Assembly: GCA_043774925.1 (NCBI GenBank)
Contig: JAYVSZ010000066.1
Span: 1 to 22,622, forward strand
Source: JAYVSZ01 sp043774925
GTDB lineage: Bacteria; Pseudomonadota; Gammaproteobacteria; Burkholderiales; Methylophilaceae
Reading direction: 5' to 3'
DNA: 22,622 bases
Below, piece by piece: positions 14,850-22,622 of the stretch. The translations under genes were made by a program, and so were the position numbers. Each line of letters begins with the position of its first letter. Position 1 is the stretch's first letter. Under the pieces are notes generated by a model, which did not search any database, had not been told where the DNA came from, and was given only the letters and a program-made list of their open reading frames with translations.

Positions 14850-14862
14850 TTGTTTGGATGTT

Positions 14863-14891
14863 AAAAAAGCCAGCTTAATGCTGGCTTTTTT
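14863..14891. terminator. Strong bidirectional Rho-independent terminator
   Basis: AAAAAAGCCAGC (14863-14874), loop TTAAT, then GCTGGCTTTTTT (14880-14891) form a perfect 12-bp stem with a GC core and A/T tails on both sides. It lies between the convergent cytochrome c gene and the amino-acid permease gene and should end transcription from both directions. Confidence 0.93.
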
Positions 14892-14918
14892 GTTGACTAT
14901 TATTAACGACAAATTCGT

Positions 14919-16316
14919 TTAGCGATTGAGTTTACTGTGCTTAAACGAGTAAATAAAGTAAAACACAATACCAACCACAATCCAGATTAAGAACCGATGC
15001 CACGTAGATGCTGGCAAAAACGTCATCAGTGCGCCGCACGATAAAATGCCAAGTACGGGAATAACTGGATTCCATGGGTTTTTAAATGGGCGCAGCAAAT
15101 TGGGTTGGCGAATGCGCAGCACAATCACGCCTACACATACCATCACAAAGCTTGCCAGCGTGCCAATATTGACAGTTTCTGCCAATTCGCCAAGCGGAAT
15201 AAAGCCAGCAACCAGTGAAACTACTGCGCCGCACATTAAAATAATACGGGTTGGCGATTGGCGATCAGGATTAATTTTAGAAAAAATCGGTGAAATGAGG
15301 CCGTCGCTACTCATGGCAAACAAAATGCGTGTTAAGCCATAAAGCAAGACCAATAGTACGGTAATTAAACCTGCTAAAACGCCAGTTGCGACTAGCGTAG
15401 ATGCCCATGTGTAGCCCAGTTTTGTGAGCGCATAAGCCACTGGAGATGCCGTATTCAGCTCAGTATAAGGCACAATACCTGTCAGCAAGCCTGATACGAT
15501 AATATAAACGATGGTACAAAACGCTAGCGAAGCTAGCAAACCAATGGGCAAATCGCGTTGTGGATTTTTACATTCTTCCGCCGCAGTAGAAACCGCATCA
15601 AAGCCAAAATAAGCAAAAAACACCAATGACGCACCAGCCAATACACCAATATTTTTGCCGTTATCTAAGGTGCTAAACCAGCCAAAAGGCATAAATGGCT
15701 GCCAGTTTGCGGTATTCAAATGACCAATTGCTAGCGTAATAAATATGGCGATGGTCGATAACTTGATAACGACAATAATATTATTGACGCGTGCGCTTTC
15801 TTTTACGCCTAAAATCAGCAGGGCTGTCAATATCCAAATAATCCCAAATGCGGGCAAGTTGATGCTACCGCCCATCATGGGCGCTTTGGTCAGCGCATCG
15901 GGCAAATGCAAATTAAAATTGGCGAGCGTTGTAACAAAATAGCCCGCCCAGCCATTAGCAACTGCCGCCGCACCTATGCCATATTCCAGCAACAAAATCC
16001 AGCCCATTATCCACGCGATAAATTCGCCAAATGCAACGTAGCTATACCCATAGGCGCTGCCAGAGCCGCCAACAGAGGCTGCCAGCTCGGCATAAGAAAG
16101 GGCAGCAAAACCTGATGCAATGCCTGCAAAAATAAACGAAAGCACAACGGCGGGACCTGATTGTGTGGCTGCTGCTAAGCCAGTGAGTACAAATATGCCA
16201 GTGCCAATAGCGCAGCCAATGCCAAGCAGGGCTAAATCGAACGCTGTGAGGCATTTTTTAAGGCCACTAGAGCCATGTGGAACAACAGATTTGGTACGTA
16301 ATAATTGTTGTAGCAT
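14919..16316 (-). CDS. APC-family amino-acid permease (CAT/YfnA-like)
   Basis: The gene encodes a 465-residue inner-membrane transporter of the amino acid-polyamine-organocation superfamily, closest in feel to the cationic amino-acid (CAT/YfnA) branch. The helix-1 substrate motif is LLGIGCAIGTGIFVLTG (30-46). Other family blocks are GFAALSYAELAASVGGSGSA, the helix-6 stretch FFAYFGFDAVSTAAEECKNP, and GLTRILFAMSSDGL. Around 12-13 hydrophobic helices are visible. A GGGAG ribosome binding site lies upstream of the ATG at 16316. It follows hemF by 58 bp on the same strand, without a clear terminator between, so it may be read through from the operon. The substrate cannot be told from sequence. Confidence 0.9.
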   Translation of the reverse strand: MLQQLLRTKSVVPHGSSGLKKCLTAFDLALLGIGCAIGTGIFVLTGLAAATQSGPAVVLSFIFAGIASGFAALSYAELAASVGGSGSAYGYSYVAFGEFIAWIMGWILLLEYGIGAAAVANGWAGYFVTTLANFNLHLPDALTKAPMMGGSINLPAFGIIWILTALLILGVKESARVNNIIVVIKLSTIAIFITLAIGHLNTANWQPFMPFGWFSTLDNGKNIGVLAGASLVFFAYFGFDAVSTAAEECKNPQRDLPIGLLASLAFCTIVYIIVSGLLTGIVPYTELNTASPVAYALTKLGYTWASTLVATGVLAGLITVLLVLLYGLTRILFAMSSDGLISPIFSKINPDRQSPTRIILMCGAVVSLVAGFIPLGELAETVNIGTLASFVMVCVGVIVLRIRQPNLLRPFKNPWNPVIPVLGILSCGALMTFLPASTWHRFLIWIVVGIVFYFIYSFKHSKLNR

Positions 16317-16374
16317 TGCGTAATCTCCCTTATGTTTATTTAGTCTACAACAATTTGTGACATTTTAATTGGCT

Positions 16375-17274
16375 TTAAACCCAATCTTTGTCGATTAAAA
16401 AATCGCTGTAGAGTTTGGCTTCGGCGCTGCCTGCTTCTGGCTTCCAGTCGTAGCGCCATTTCACAGTTGGCGGCATGGACATTAATATGGACTCGGTGCG
16501 GCCATTCGACTGCAAGCCGAATAGTGTGCCGCGGTCAAACACCAAATTAAATTCTACATAGCGGCCACGGCGATAGGCTTGAAAGTCGCGCTGCTGCTCG
16601 CTGTAGGGCGACTCTTTGCGGCGTTGTAGAATCGGCAAATATGCGCGTAAGAAGCTATCGCCGACGGCTTTTTGTAGCGCAAAACTTTGCTCAAAACCAA
16701 GCTCGTTAAAGTCGTCAAAGAAAACTCCGCCAATGCCGCGCGGCTCTTGACGATGTTTTAAATAAAAATATTCGTCACAATTTTTTTTAAATTTTGGGTA
16801 GAAAGTAGGATTAAAGCTATCCAGCGCAGTTTTGTTGGTGCGATGAAAGTGCTCGCAATCTTCTTCAAAGCCATAATAAGGGGTTAAATCCATGCCGCCG
16901 CCAAACCACCAAATCGGCGCTTCACCTTCTTTTTCAGCTACAAAAAAGCGAATGTTCATGTGCACGGTGGGCGCATAGGGGTTGCGCGGATGCAGTACCA
17001 GCGACACACCCATTGCTTCCCATCTGCGACCCGCGGCCTCGGGGTGCGCAACAGTGGCGGCAGGCGGTAGTTTATTGCCTAATACATGCGAAAGCCCTAC
17101 ACCAGCACGTTCAAACACATTGCCGCCTTCTAAGATGCAGGTATTGCCGCCGCCGCCTTCAGGCCGTTGCCAGCTGTCTTGCATAAAGTTTTTGCCGTCA
17201 ACCAGTTCAAGTGCTTCTACAATTTTGCTTTGCAGGGTTTGCAGGTAACTTAAAACGGCTTGTGTTTCAATCAT
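16375..17274 (-). CDS. hemF: Oxygen-dependent coproporphyrinogen III oxidase
   Basis: The gene encodes a 299-residue cytoplasmic enzyme that uses oxygen to decarboxylate two propionates of coproporphyrinogen III to vinyl groups, giving protoporphyrinogen IX in haem synthesis. Characteristic blocks are GGGNTCILEGGNVFERAGV, HMNIRFF, WWFGGGMDLTPYYGFEED, RGIGGVFFDDFNE and RYVEFNLVFDRGTLFGLQSN. The length is normal. It starts three bases after the purD stop, and its AAGGG ribosome binding site sits inside the last purD codons, so the two are translationally linked. Use of the oxygen-dependent form points to an aerobic lifestyle. Haem made here would also serve the c-type cytochrome at 14538. Confidence 0.98.
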   Translation of the reverse strand: MIETQAVLSYLQTLQSKIVEALELVDGKNFMQDSWQRPEGGGGNTCILEGGNVFERAGVGLSHVLGNKLPPAATVAHPEAAGRRWEAMGVSLVLHPRNPYAPTVHMNIRFFVAEKEGEAPIWWFGGGMDLTPYYGFEEDCEHFHRTNKTALDSFNPTFYPKFKKNCDEYFYLKHRQEPRGIGGVFFDDFNELGFEQSFALQKAVGDSFLRAYLPILQRRKESPYSEQQRDFQAYRRGRYVEFNLVFDRGTLFGLQSNGRTESILMSMPPTVKWRYDWKPEAGSAEAKLYSDFLIDKDWV

Positions 17275-17277
17275 GTA

Positions 17278-18546
17278 CTAACCCTTAATTGCTCGAAAGC
17301 CAATATCCGTGCGGTACTGCGCGCCATCAAATTGTATTTCTTTGGCAATTTGGTAAGCGCGTTGTTGCGCGAATTTTACCGTTTCGCCCAGCGCGGTTAC
17401 GCATAAAACGCGTCCGCCGCTAGTAACCACTTTGCCATCCACTAGCTGTGTTCCCGCGTGAAAAACATAGGCGTCTTCCAAATCTTTAGGCAGGCCAGTA
17501 ATTTCATCGCCTAATCTAGGTGCTTCAGGATAATTTTCTGCCGCCATCACCACGCTCAGTGCAAAGCGCCTATCCCACTCGGTTTCTGCCAAGTTGAGTG
17601 TGCCGTTAATCGCATGTTCAGCCAGCGTGACGAAATCAGTTTTTAATCGCATCATAATCGGTTGCGTTTCGGGGTCGCCCATGCGGCAATTAAATTCCAG
17701 CGTTTTAACATCGCCATCTGGTTTAATCATTAAGCCAGCATATAAAAATCCCGTATAGGGGATGCCGTCTTTCGCCATACCTTCGACCGTGGGGCGAATA
17801 ATCTCGCGCATTACTTTGGCGTGAATTTCTGGCGTAACGATAGGGGCGGGCGAATAAGCGCCCATGCCGCCCGTATTTGGCCCTTGGTCGCCGTCTAATA
17901 ATCTTTTATGGTCTTGGCTGGTGGCAAGAGCCAAAATATTTTTGCCATCCACCATTACCATAAAGCTCGCTTCTTCGCCCGTTAAAAACTCCTCAATCAC
18001 CACGCGTGCGCCAGCTGCACCAAATTTGTTGTCAGAAAGCATCGCATCAATGGCAGCGTGCGCTTCGCCGCTACTCATTGCAACAACAACGCCTTTACCT
18101 GCGGCCAAACCGTCCGCCTTAATCACAATCGGCGCACCCTGCGCAGTCACATAATCATGCGCTAATTTTGCATCGGTAAACGTTTCGTACTTGGCGGTTG
18201 GAATATTGTGGCGCGCCATAAAAGTTTTGGCAAAATCTTTTGAGCCTTCCAACTGCGCAGCCGCTTGGGTTGGGCCAAAAATCTTTAAGCCCGCAGCGCG
18301 AAAGGCATCCACCACGCCTTGTGATAATGGCGCTTCTGGGCCAACAATCGTTAGATAAATTTGCTCACGCTGCGCGAACATGACTAACTCATTCACCTTG
18401 GTAATCGGCACATTTATCATGTCAGGGTTGGTCGCCGTCCCTGCATTGCCCGGCGCAACGTAAACGCGGCTGACTTCCCAATTTTGTGCGACTTTCCAAG
18501 CAAGTGCGTGCTCACGTCCGCCGCTACCAATCACTAATATTTTCAT
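17278..18546 (-). CDS. purD: Phosphoribosylamine-glycine ligase
   Basis: The gene encodes a 422-residue ATP-grasp enzyme that joins glycine to phosphoribosylamine to form GAR, the second step of purine synthesis. It begins MKILVIGSGGREHALAWKVA. The ATP-grasp signatures are IKADGLAAGKGVVVAM, VIEEFLTGEEASFMVMVDG, DGDQGPNTGGMGAYSPAP and EFNCRMGDPETQPIMMRL with the metal-binding Glu and Asn. The Cys-Arg-Met reading of that last block, in place of the common VRFGDPE, is usual in betaproteobacteria. It lies between purH (18 bp upstream) and hemF (three bases downstream) on the same strand. No strong ribosome binding site precedes it. Confidence 0.98.
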   Translation of the reverse strand: MKILVIGSGGREHALAWKVAQNWEVSRVYVAPGNAGTATNPDMINVPITKVNELVMFAQREQIYLTIVGPEAPLSQGVVDAFRAAGLKIFGPTQAAAQLEGSKDFAKTFMARHNIPTAKYETFTDAKLAHDYVTAQGAPIVIKADGLAAGKGVVVAMSSGEAHAAIDAMLSDNKFGAAGARVVIEEFLTGEEASFMVMVDGKNILALATSQDHKRLLDGDQGPNTGGMGAYSPAPIVTPEIHAKVMREIIRPTVEGMAKDGIPYTGFLYAGLMIKPDGDVKTLEFNCRMGDPETQPIMMRLKTDFVTLAEHAINGTLNLAETEWDRRFALSVVMAAENYPEAPRLGDEITGLPKDLEDAYVFHAGTQLVDGKVVTSGGRVLCVTALGETVKFAQQRAYQIAKEIQFDGAQYRTDIGFRAIKG

Positions 18547-18564
18547 AAATTAACTTTTGTTTTT

Positions 18565-20175
18565 TTAATGCCTAAAATGGCGGATACCAGTGGTGATCAT
18601 CACCAAGCCATGCTCATCTGCAGCCGCAATCACTTCCTCATCACGCATGCTGCCACCTGGGTGAATGACGCAACTTGCATCAGCGGCAGCGAGTGCGTCA
18701 ATGCCATCACGGAATGGGAAAAATGCATCTGATGCGACAACGGAGCCTTGTAAACTTAAACCCGCATGTTGCGCTTTAATAATGGCAATTTTGGTGCTGT
18801 CGATGCGACTCATTTGGCCAGCACCCACGCCCAGCGTCATGCCGTCGCCACAAAATACAATGGCGTTGGATTTCACATATTTCGCCACACGCCACGCAAA
18901 TAGCATATCGTCCATTTGTTGCGGCGTGGGTTGTTTTTTGGTGACAATTTTTAAGTCGCTTTGACTAGTTTCATGGTTATCCGCCGTTTGAATCAAAATA
19001 CCAGAACCTACACGTTTGCTGTCGTGCGAGTTGCGGCCTTGTGCCCATGGCATTTCGCCGCCTTTAGGTAAAGCAATTTTAAGCACGCGTACATTGGCTT
19101 TTGCTTTAAGTAATGCCAGTGCATCAGCAGTATATTCTGGCGCAATTAACACTTCCATAAATTGCTTAGAAACCGCTTCTGCGGCTGCTAAATCAACCGT
19201 TGTATTAAAAGCAATAATCCCACCAAAAGCGCTTGATGGATCCGTTTTAAAGGCTTTGCTATAAGCTTCAAACGCGTCTTTACCTAGCGCCACGCCGCAA
19301 GGGTTGGCGTGTTTTACAATCACGCAAGCAGCTGAAGCACCAACGGTGCTGTAGTTGTGAGTGTCAAACGATTTAACGCATTCCCAAGCCGCATCTGCAT
19401 CGGCAATATTGTTATAGCTCAGCTCTTTGCCTTGTAATTGCTCGGCCGTCACCAACGAACCTGGCGCAGGGTGCAAATCACGATAAAACGCGGCTTGTTG
19501 ATGCGGGTTTTCGCCATAACGCAACTCTTGCACTTTTACGAATCGGCCGTTAGTTTGGTCGGGGAAAGCTTTGCGCGTACCGTCGGCATTAATGGACGAC
19601 AAATAATCTGAAATCGCGCCATCGTAATTGCTAATGCGATTAAACGCAGCGACCGAGAGCGCAAAAGTCGTTGCCTCGGAAAGCGCATGGTTATTGGCTC
19701 GCAGCTCGGTGATTATTGCTTCATATTGGCTTGCATCGGTCAAAACTGCGACATCTTTCCAATTTTTGGCTGCGCTGCGCACCATCGCCGGCCCGCCAAT
19801 ATCGATGTTTTCAATCGCTTCGTCTAAGGTGTGCGGTTTGGCCACAGTCGCCTCAAACGGGTACAAATTCACCACCACCATGTCGATATTTGGGATGCTT
19901 TGCGCTTGCATTGCGGCTACATGCTCGGGCAAATCGCGCCTGCCCAAAATGCCGCCATGCACTTTTGGGTGCAGCGTTTTTACGCGGCCATCCAACATTT
20001 CGGGGAATCCTGTGTAATCACTGACCTCAATGACGGGAATATTATTATCGCGGAAAAGCTTTGCCGTGCCGCCTGTGGAAAGAATTTCGATTCCCAAGTC
20101 GCTCAGCACCCTTGCAAATTCGATGATGCCAGCTTTGTCGGAGACGCTGATAAGCGCGCGTTTAATTGTTGCCAT
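18565..20175 (-). CDS. purH: Bifunctional AICAR transformylase / IMP cyclohydrolase
   Basis: The gene encodes a 536-residue enzyme for the last two steps of IMP synthesis. The N-terminal methylglyoxal-synthase-like IMP cyclohydrolase domain has LSTGGTAKLFRDNNIPVIEV and EMLDGRVKTLHPKVHGGILG. The AICAR transformylase domain has LRYGENPHQQAAFY, the catalytic Lys-His pair in VIVKHANPCGVALG (Lys288, His289), SDAFFPFRDGID and the C-terminal GGSMRDEEVIAAADEHGLVM. The length is slightly above the usual 520-530. It follows fis on the same strand, but 104 bp containing a 71-bp palindromic repeat separate them. The upstream sequence offers only a weak ribosome binding site (GGAT). Confidence 0.98.
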   Translation of the reverse strand: MATIKRALISVSDKAGIIEFARVLSDLGIEILSTGGTAKLFRDNNIPVIEVSDYTGFPEMLDGRVKTLHPKVHGGILGRRDLPEHVAAMQAQSIPNIDMVVVNLYPFEATVAKPHTLDEAIENIDIGGPAMVRSAAKNWKDVAVLTDASQYEAIITELRANNHALSEATTFALSVAAFNRISNYDGAISDYLSSINADGTRKAFPDQTNGRFVKVQELRYGENPHQQAAFYRDLHPAPGSLVTAEQLQGKELSYNNIADADAAWECVKSFDTHNYSTVGASAACVIVKHANPCGVALGKDAFEAYSKAFKTDPSSAFGGIIAFNTTVDLAAAEAVSKQFMEVLIAPEYTADALALLKAKANVRVLKIALPKGGEMPWAQGRNSHDSKRVGSGILIQTADNHETSQSDLKIVTKKQPTPQQMDDMLFAWRVAKYVKSNAIVFCGDGMTLGVGAGQMSRIDSTKIAIIKAQHAGLSLQGSVVASDAFFPFRDGIDALAAADASCVIHPGGSMRDEEVIAAADEHGLVMITTGIRHFRH

Positions 20176-20204
20176 GGTAAAAATTCATCCAATATTAATA
20201 TCTT

Positions 20205-20275
20205 GATTGTCATTCTGACGCACGTCAGAATCTTGTCGCTTTGTCAGATTGCGGGTCAAGCCCGCAATGACAATC
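20205..20275. repeat. 71-bp palindromic repeat element (MITE/REP-like)
   Basis: The element is bounded by perfect 10-bp terminal inverted repeats, GATTGTCATT (20205-20214) and AATGACAATC (20266-20275). Inside are two further stems: ATTCTGAC-GCAC-GTCAGAAT (20212-20231) and ATTGCGGG-TCAAG-CCCGCAAT (20248-20268). The GC-rich stem ATTGCGGGTCAAGCCCGCAATGACA resembles small dispersed repeats familiar from many proteobacterial genomes. No clear target-site duplication is visible. It sits between fis and purH, where its RNA would fold strongly and could affect message stability or processing. Only one copy is in this window. Confidence 0.8.
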
Positions 20276-20279
20276 TTTG

Positions 20280-20510
20280 CTACTCTAAACCGTGCTGCGC
20301 CATCTTCTTGCGCAGCGTATTGCGATTAATGCCTAAAACTTCCGCGGCTTTGCTTTGATTACCGCCGACTTTATTTAGAATATATTCTAGCAAAGGTTTT
20401 TCAATACAGCCCAACACCATGTCGTAAATGGCGTGTGGCGGCTGACCATCTAAATGCGTAAAATATTCGTCGAGCGATTTTTTAACGCAATCTGCTAACT
20501 CGTTTGCCAT
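20280..20510 (-). CDS. fis: DNA-binding protein Fis
   Basis: The gene encodes a 76-residue Fis-family nucleoid protein, which bends DNA and modulates transcription and recombination. The C-terminal half, LLEYILNKVGGNQSKAAEVL followed by GINRNTLRKKMAQHGLE, is the typical Fis helix-turn-helix. The N-terminal part is shorter than E. coli Fis (98 residues), as is usual in betaproteobacteria. Its ATG overlaps the dusB stop by one base (TAATG), so the two are translationally coupled, the classic dusB-fis operon. The palindromic repeat at 20205-20275 begins five bases after its stop codon. Confidence 0.97.
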   Translation of the reverse strand: MANELADCVKKSLDEYFTHLDGQPPHAIYDMVLGCIEKPLLEYILNKVGGNQSKAAEVLGINRNTLRKKMAQHGLE

Positions 20511-21529
20511 TATGCCGCCAGTTCTTCAAGTTCTGGCTCAGCATATACCAAGCGTTCATGCTTAGTTTTAAGCTCGGTAAAAAAGTCATTTATCGCTGCC
20601 TGCTGCAGTTCAATCGTATCTAGCGTGTTCATGTTATGTCTAAAACTGGCGCTGCCCGCCAAGCCTTTGGTGTACCAAGAAATATGCTTGCGCGCCACGC
20701 GCATGCCTGCAATCTCACCATAAAAGCCATATAAATCATTGATATGCGCTAACATCACGGTGTGGATTTCTTCTACCGTAGGCGGCAGTAAATGCGTGCC
20801 CGTTTTTAAATAATGCTCAATCTCGCGGAAAATCCACGGCCTGCCTTGTGCCGCGCGTCCAATCATCACCGCATCTGCGCCCGTGTAATCCAGCACATAT
20901 TTGGCTTTTTCGGGCGTGGTAATGTCGCCATTCGCAATCAGCGGAATTTGAATGACTTGCTTCACCGCAGCAATCGTATCGTATTCGGCATCGCCCATAT
21001 ACAGGCAAGCGCGCGTTCTGCCATGCATGGCCAGCGCCTGTACGCCAGCATCTTCAGCCATTTTGGCAATCATCACAGCGTTGCGATTATTTTTATCCCA
21101 ACCTGTGCGAATTTTAAGCGTCACTGGCACATTTACCGCGCCAACCACCGCTTTTAAAATCTGGCTCACCAGCGGCTCGTCTTTCAGTAGCGCGCTACCT
21201 GCCATTACATTGCAGATTTTTTTGGCAGGGCAACCCATGTTAATGTCAATAATCTGCGCGCCGTTATCCACGTTATAACGCGCCGCTTCTGCCATCATTT
21301 TTGGGTCTGCGCCCGCAATTTGCACGCTAATTGGGTCCACTTCGCCTTCGTGATTCGCGCGCCTACGAGTTTTTTCGCTGCCATAAAGTAAGCTATTTGA
21401 TGTCACCATCTCAGAAACCGCCAAACCCGCGCCCAGCTTTTTACATAACTGGCGGAAAGGCCTATCGGTCACGCCCGCCATGGGCGCAACAATTAAGTTG
21501 TTTTTGAGTTGATGTGAGCCGATTTTCAC
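20510..21529 (-). CDS. dusB: tRNA-dihydrouridine synthase B
   Basis: The gene encodes a 339-residue FMN enzyme that reduces specific uridines in the tRNA D-loop to dihydrouridine. It starts KIGSHQLKNNLIVAPMAGVT, the flavin-binding barrel opening. Other blocks are PISVQIAGADPKMMAEAARY, DINMGCPAKKICNVMAGSAL with the catalytic Cys of the NMGCPAKK motif, VTLKIRTGWD, MHGRTR, IPLIANGDI and GADAVMIGRAAQGRPWIF. The length is slightly above E. coli DusB (321). It is the first gene of the dusB-fis run; the promoter should lie in 21530-21600, but I cannot point to convincing boxes there. Confidence 0.97.
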   Translation of the reverse strand: MKIGSHQLKNNLIVAPMAGVTDRPFRQLCKKLGAGLAVSEMVTSNSLLYGSEKTRRRANHEGEVDPISVQIAGADPKMMAEAARYNVDNGAQIIDINMGCPAKKICNVMAGSALLKDEPLVSQILKAVVGAVNVPVTLKIRTGWDKNNRNAVMIAKMAEDAGVQALAMHGRTRACLYMGDAEYDTIAAVKQVIQIPLIANGDITTPEKAKYVLDYTGADAVMIGRAAQGRPWIFREIEHYLKTGTHLLPPTVEEIHTVMLAHINDLYGFYGEIAGMRVARKHISWYTKGLAGSASFRHNMNTLDTIELQQAAINDFFTELKTKHERLVYAEPELEELAA

Positions 21530-21600
21530 GTAATAAATTGTGCAATGAAGAAAGTTGCCTATTTTATACGCAATTGGATTGACTTAACAGGCTTGCATGC

Positions 21601-21630
21601 AAAATAACCTTAATTTTTATCGGTTATTTT
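21601..21630 (-). terminator. Hairpin after the YkgJ-like gene
   Basis: AAAATAACC (21601-21609) and GGTTATTTT (21622-21630) form a 9-bp stem with a 12-base loop, two bases beyond the stop codon of the YkgJ-like gene (minus strand). On that strand the second arm ends in four T, so it is a plausible but modest Rho-independent terminator. It would separate this unit from dusB. Confidence 0.5.
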
Positions 21631-21631
21631 T

Positions 21632-21907
21632 TTAGCCATTTGGCCGCGTCAGTTTTTCTAAATTGGTTAGCCATTTTATGGCGTACTCGCGCGTGTTTTC
21701 AAGCGCGTCGTTACCGCACATTTCGGCACTCGGCTGCAAACTGCCACAAAATGTAGGCCGTTCTGGTTTGCCAAAAATCATGCAACGGTTTTGCACATCT
21801 AGTTGAATGCAGCGCACGCCAGCTGGCTTGCCGCTTGGCATGCCAGGTATTGGGCTGTTGATGCTGGGTGCAATACAGCATGCGCCGCAGCTAGGCCTAC
21901 ATTCCAT
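21632..21907 (-). CDS. YkgJ-type cysteine cluster protein
   Basis: The gene encodes a 91-residue protein rich in cysteine. MECRPSCGACC at the N-terminus gives Cys3, Cys7, Cys10 and Cys11, followed by Cys33, Cys42, Cys54 and Cys64, the layout of the YkgJ/UPF0153 zinc- or iron-chelating family (CxxxCxxCC start, FCGSLQPSAEMCG near the end). The function of the family is unknown. I chose the ATG at 21907 over an in-frame start at 21931 because the family begins just before the first cysteine and because it then starts one base after the stop of the upstream CinA-like gene (TAAAATG). That spacing suggests coupled translation. Confidence 0.87.
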   Translation of the reverse strand: MECRPSCGACCIAPSINSPIPGMPSGKPAGVRCIQLDVQNRCMIFGKPERPTFCGSLQPSAEMCGNDALENTREYAIKWLTNLEKLTRPNG

Positions 21908-21908
21908 T

Positions 21909-22622
21909 TTAGGTAAACTCACGCCAAGCAAAATCTAGTTTTTCAACACCTGCTTTTAAGGCAACCATTGCTTGCAACACCTTATCTGGCGTGCCTTTCG
22001 CCCCTAGTTCCACATGACGATTAGGCTTTAATTTGGGCAAACTAAACACTTTTACATCAAACTGTGCAATCACCGCATTCATTAAATCAATCAGCTGGCT
22101 TTCAATGCCATCCACCACAATAATCGATTGCTCCAAATGCTCTATTTGGTGAAATAGGTGGCTGTAATGCGTGTCAAGCACCCATTCCATCATCGGCCAC
22201 GCCATGGCGGGAAAGCCAGGTAAAAAATAATGGCTGTGCTGTTGGTTTGGTAAACCTGCAGAGAACCCCGCCACCCGATTCACTGGGTTGGGGATAATAT
22301 CAGCGCCTTGAGGGAACTCTGCCATGATGACGCGATTTGGGTAAGCGCCTTCGCCAAACTGCGCCACAATTTCTGCCACCGCGCCTGCATGCCGCTCAAT
22401 TGGCACGCCCAGCGCATCAGCCGCAGCTTGTCGCGTGTAATCATCGGGCGTGGCGCCAATGCCACCAAAGCTGAACACAATATCGTCAGTTGCAAAACTG
22501 CGTTTAAAACTAGCAACCATGCGGCTTGGGTCGTCGCCCAAATACTCCGCCCAGCTAAGTATTAAGCCACGAGCTTTTAAGGTGGCAATTGCATTGGCTA
22601 AATGCTTATCCTCGCGCTTGCC
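21909..22622 (-). CDS. CinA N-terminal/MoaB-fold (MoCF-biosynth) protein, 5' end outside window
   Basis: The frame is open to the window edge, giving 237 visible residues that begin GKREDKHLANAIATLKARGL, so the true start is a short way beyond 22622. The core VFSFGGIGATPDDYTRQAAA carries the GGxGATPDD signature of the molybdopterin-binding fold of CinA and MoaB proteins. It continues with ADALGVPIERH, MAEFPQGADIIPNPVNRVAG and LPGFPAMAWPMMEWVL. There is no C-terminal CinA nicotinamide-nucleotide amidase domain, so this is the short form. Its substrate is not known; a damaged-nucleotide or molybdopterin role is possible by analogy. It is followed one base later by the YkgJ-like gene. Confidence 0.9.
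   Translation of the reverse strand, partial: GKREDKHLANAIATLKARGLILSWAEYLGDDPSRMVASFKRSFATDDIVFSFGGIGATPDDYTRQAAADALGVPIERHAGAVAEIVAQFGEGAYPNRVIMAEFPQGADIIPNPVNRVAGFSAGLPNQQHSHYFLPGFPAMAWPMMEWVLDTHYSHLFHQIEHLEQSIIVVDGIESQLIDLMNAVIAQFDVKVFSLPKLKPNRHVELGAKGTPDKVLQAMVALKAGVEKLDFAWREFT

Noticed and set aside
19831..20358. 175-codon plus-strand open frame crossing the fis-purH gap
   Set aside because: It is antisense to purH and fis and runs through the palindromic repeat; its middle is a typical chance translation of such repeats.
21545..21607. 20-codon plus-strand frame MKKVAYFIRNWIDLTGLHAK in the dusB-YkgJ gap
   Set aside because: It has no ribosome binding site and no operon context, and its end overlaps the terminator-like hairpin; chance is the simpler reading.

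Overview
The window looks like a chromosomal segment of a betaproteobacterium. Protein styles (an E. coli-like IlvD, a beta-type PurD with the EFNCRMGDPETQ motif, a Pseudomonas-type small cytochrome c) and the dusB-fis-purH order point to the Nitrosomonadales, possibly Methylophilaceae. The family-level placement is inference. Almost everything is housekeeping: no tRNA, rRNA, CRISPR array, prophage or complete transposon is visible.

Left end (1-2312): two ribosomal protein L33 genes stand tail to tail, the left one cut by the window edge. The complete copy follows rpmB on the minus strand. Next on the minus strand come coaBC and dut (coenzyme A synthesis and dUTP removal). Centre-left (2327-8280): six plus-strand genes are packed with almost no spacing. 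They are an exported dikinase-like protein, a membrane-anchored metallopeptidase-like protein, radC, cstA, a YbdD-like gene and a DUF2805-like gene, probably one transcription unit. Its first gene starts 14 bp from the divergent coaBC start.

Centre (8281-8761): this is the most interesting stretch. A minus-strand pair of tiny unrecognised genes (59 and 27 codons, the second a single-pass membrane protein too short for ordinary gene calling) lies behind a near-perfect sigma-54 -24/-12 element. Upstream of that are a full-consensus IHF site and a distal dyad, which together match the layout of an enhancer-dependent promoter. I know of no named system that this matches.

Centre-right (8762-14891): lgt (minus) diverges from ilvD, a YeaD-like mutarotase and a thioredoxin-fold DUF255 protein. 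A c-type cytochrome gene follows with its own promoter and a strong bidirectional terminator. Right end (14919-22622), all minus: an amino-acid permease, then dusB-fis-purH-purD-hemF read as one run joining tRNA modification, nucleoid control, purine synthesis and haem synthesis. A 71-bp palindromic repeat with 10-bp terminal inverted repeats sits between fis and purH. At the edge is a small cysteine-rich YkgJ-like gene behind a CinA/MoaB-fold gene cut by the window end.
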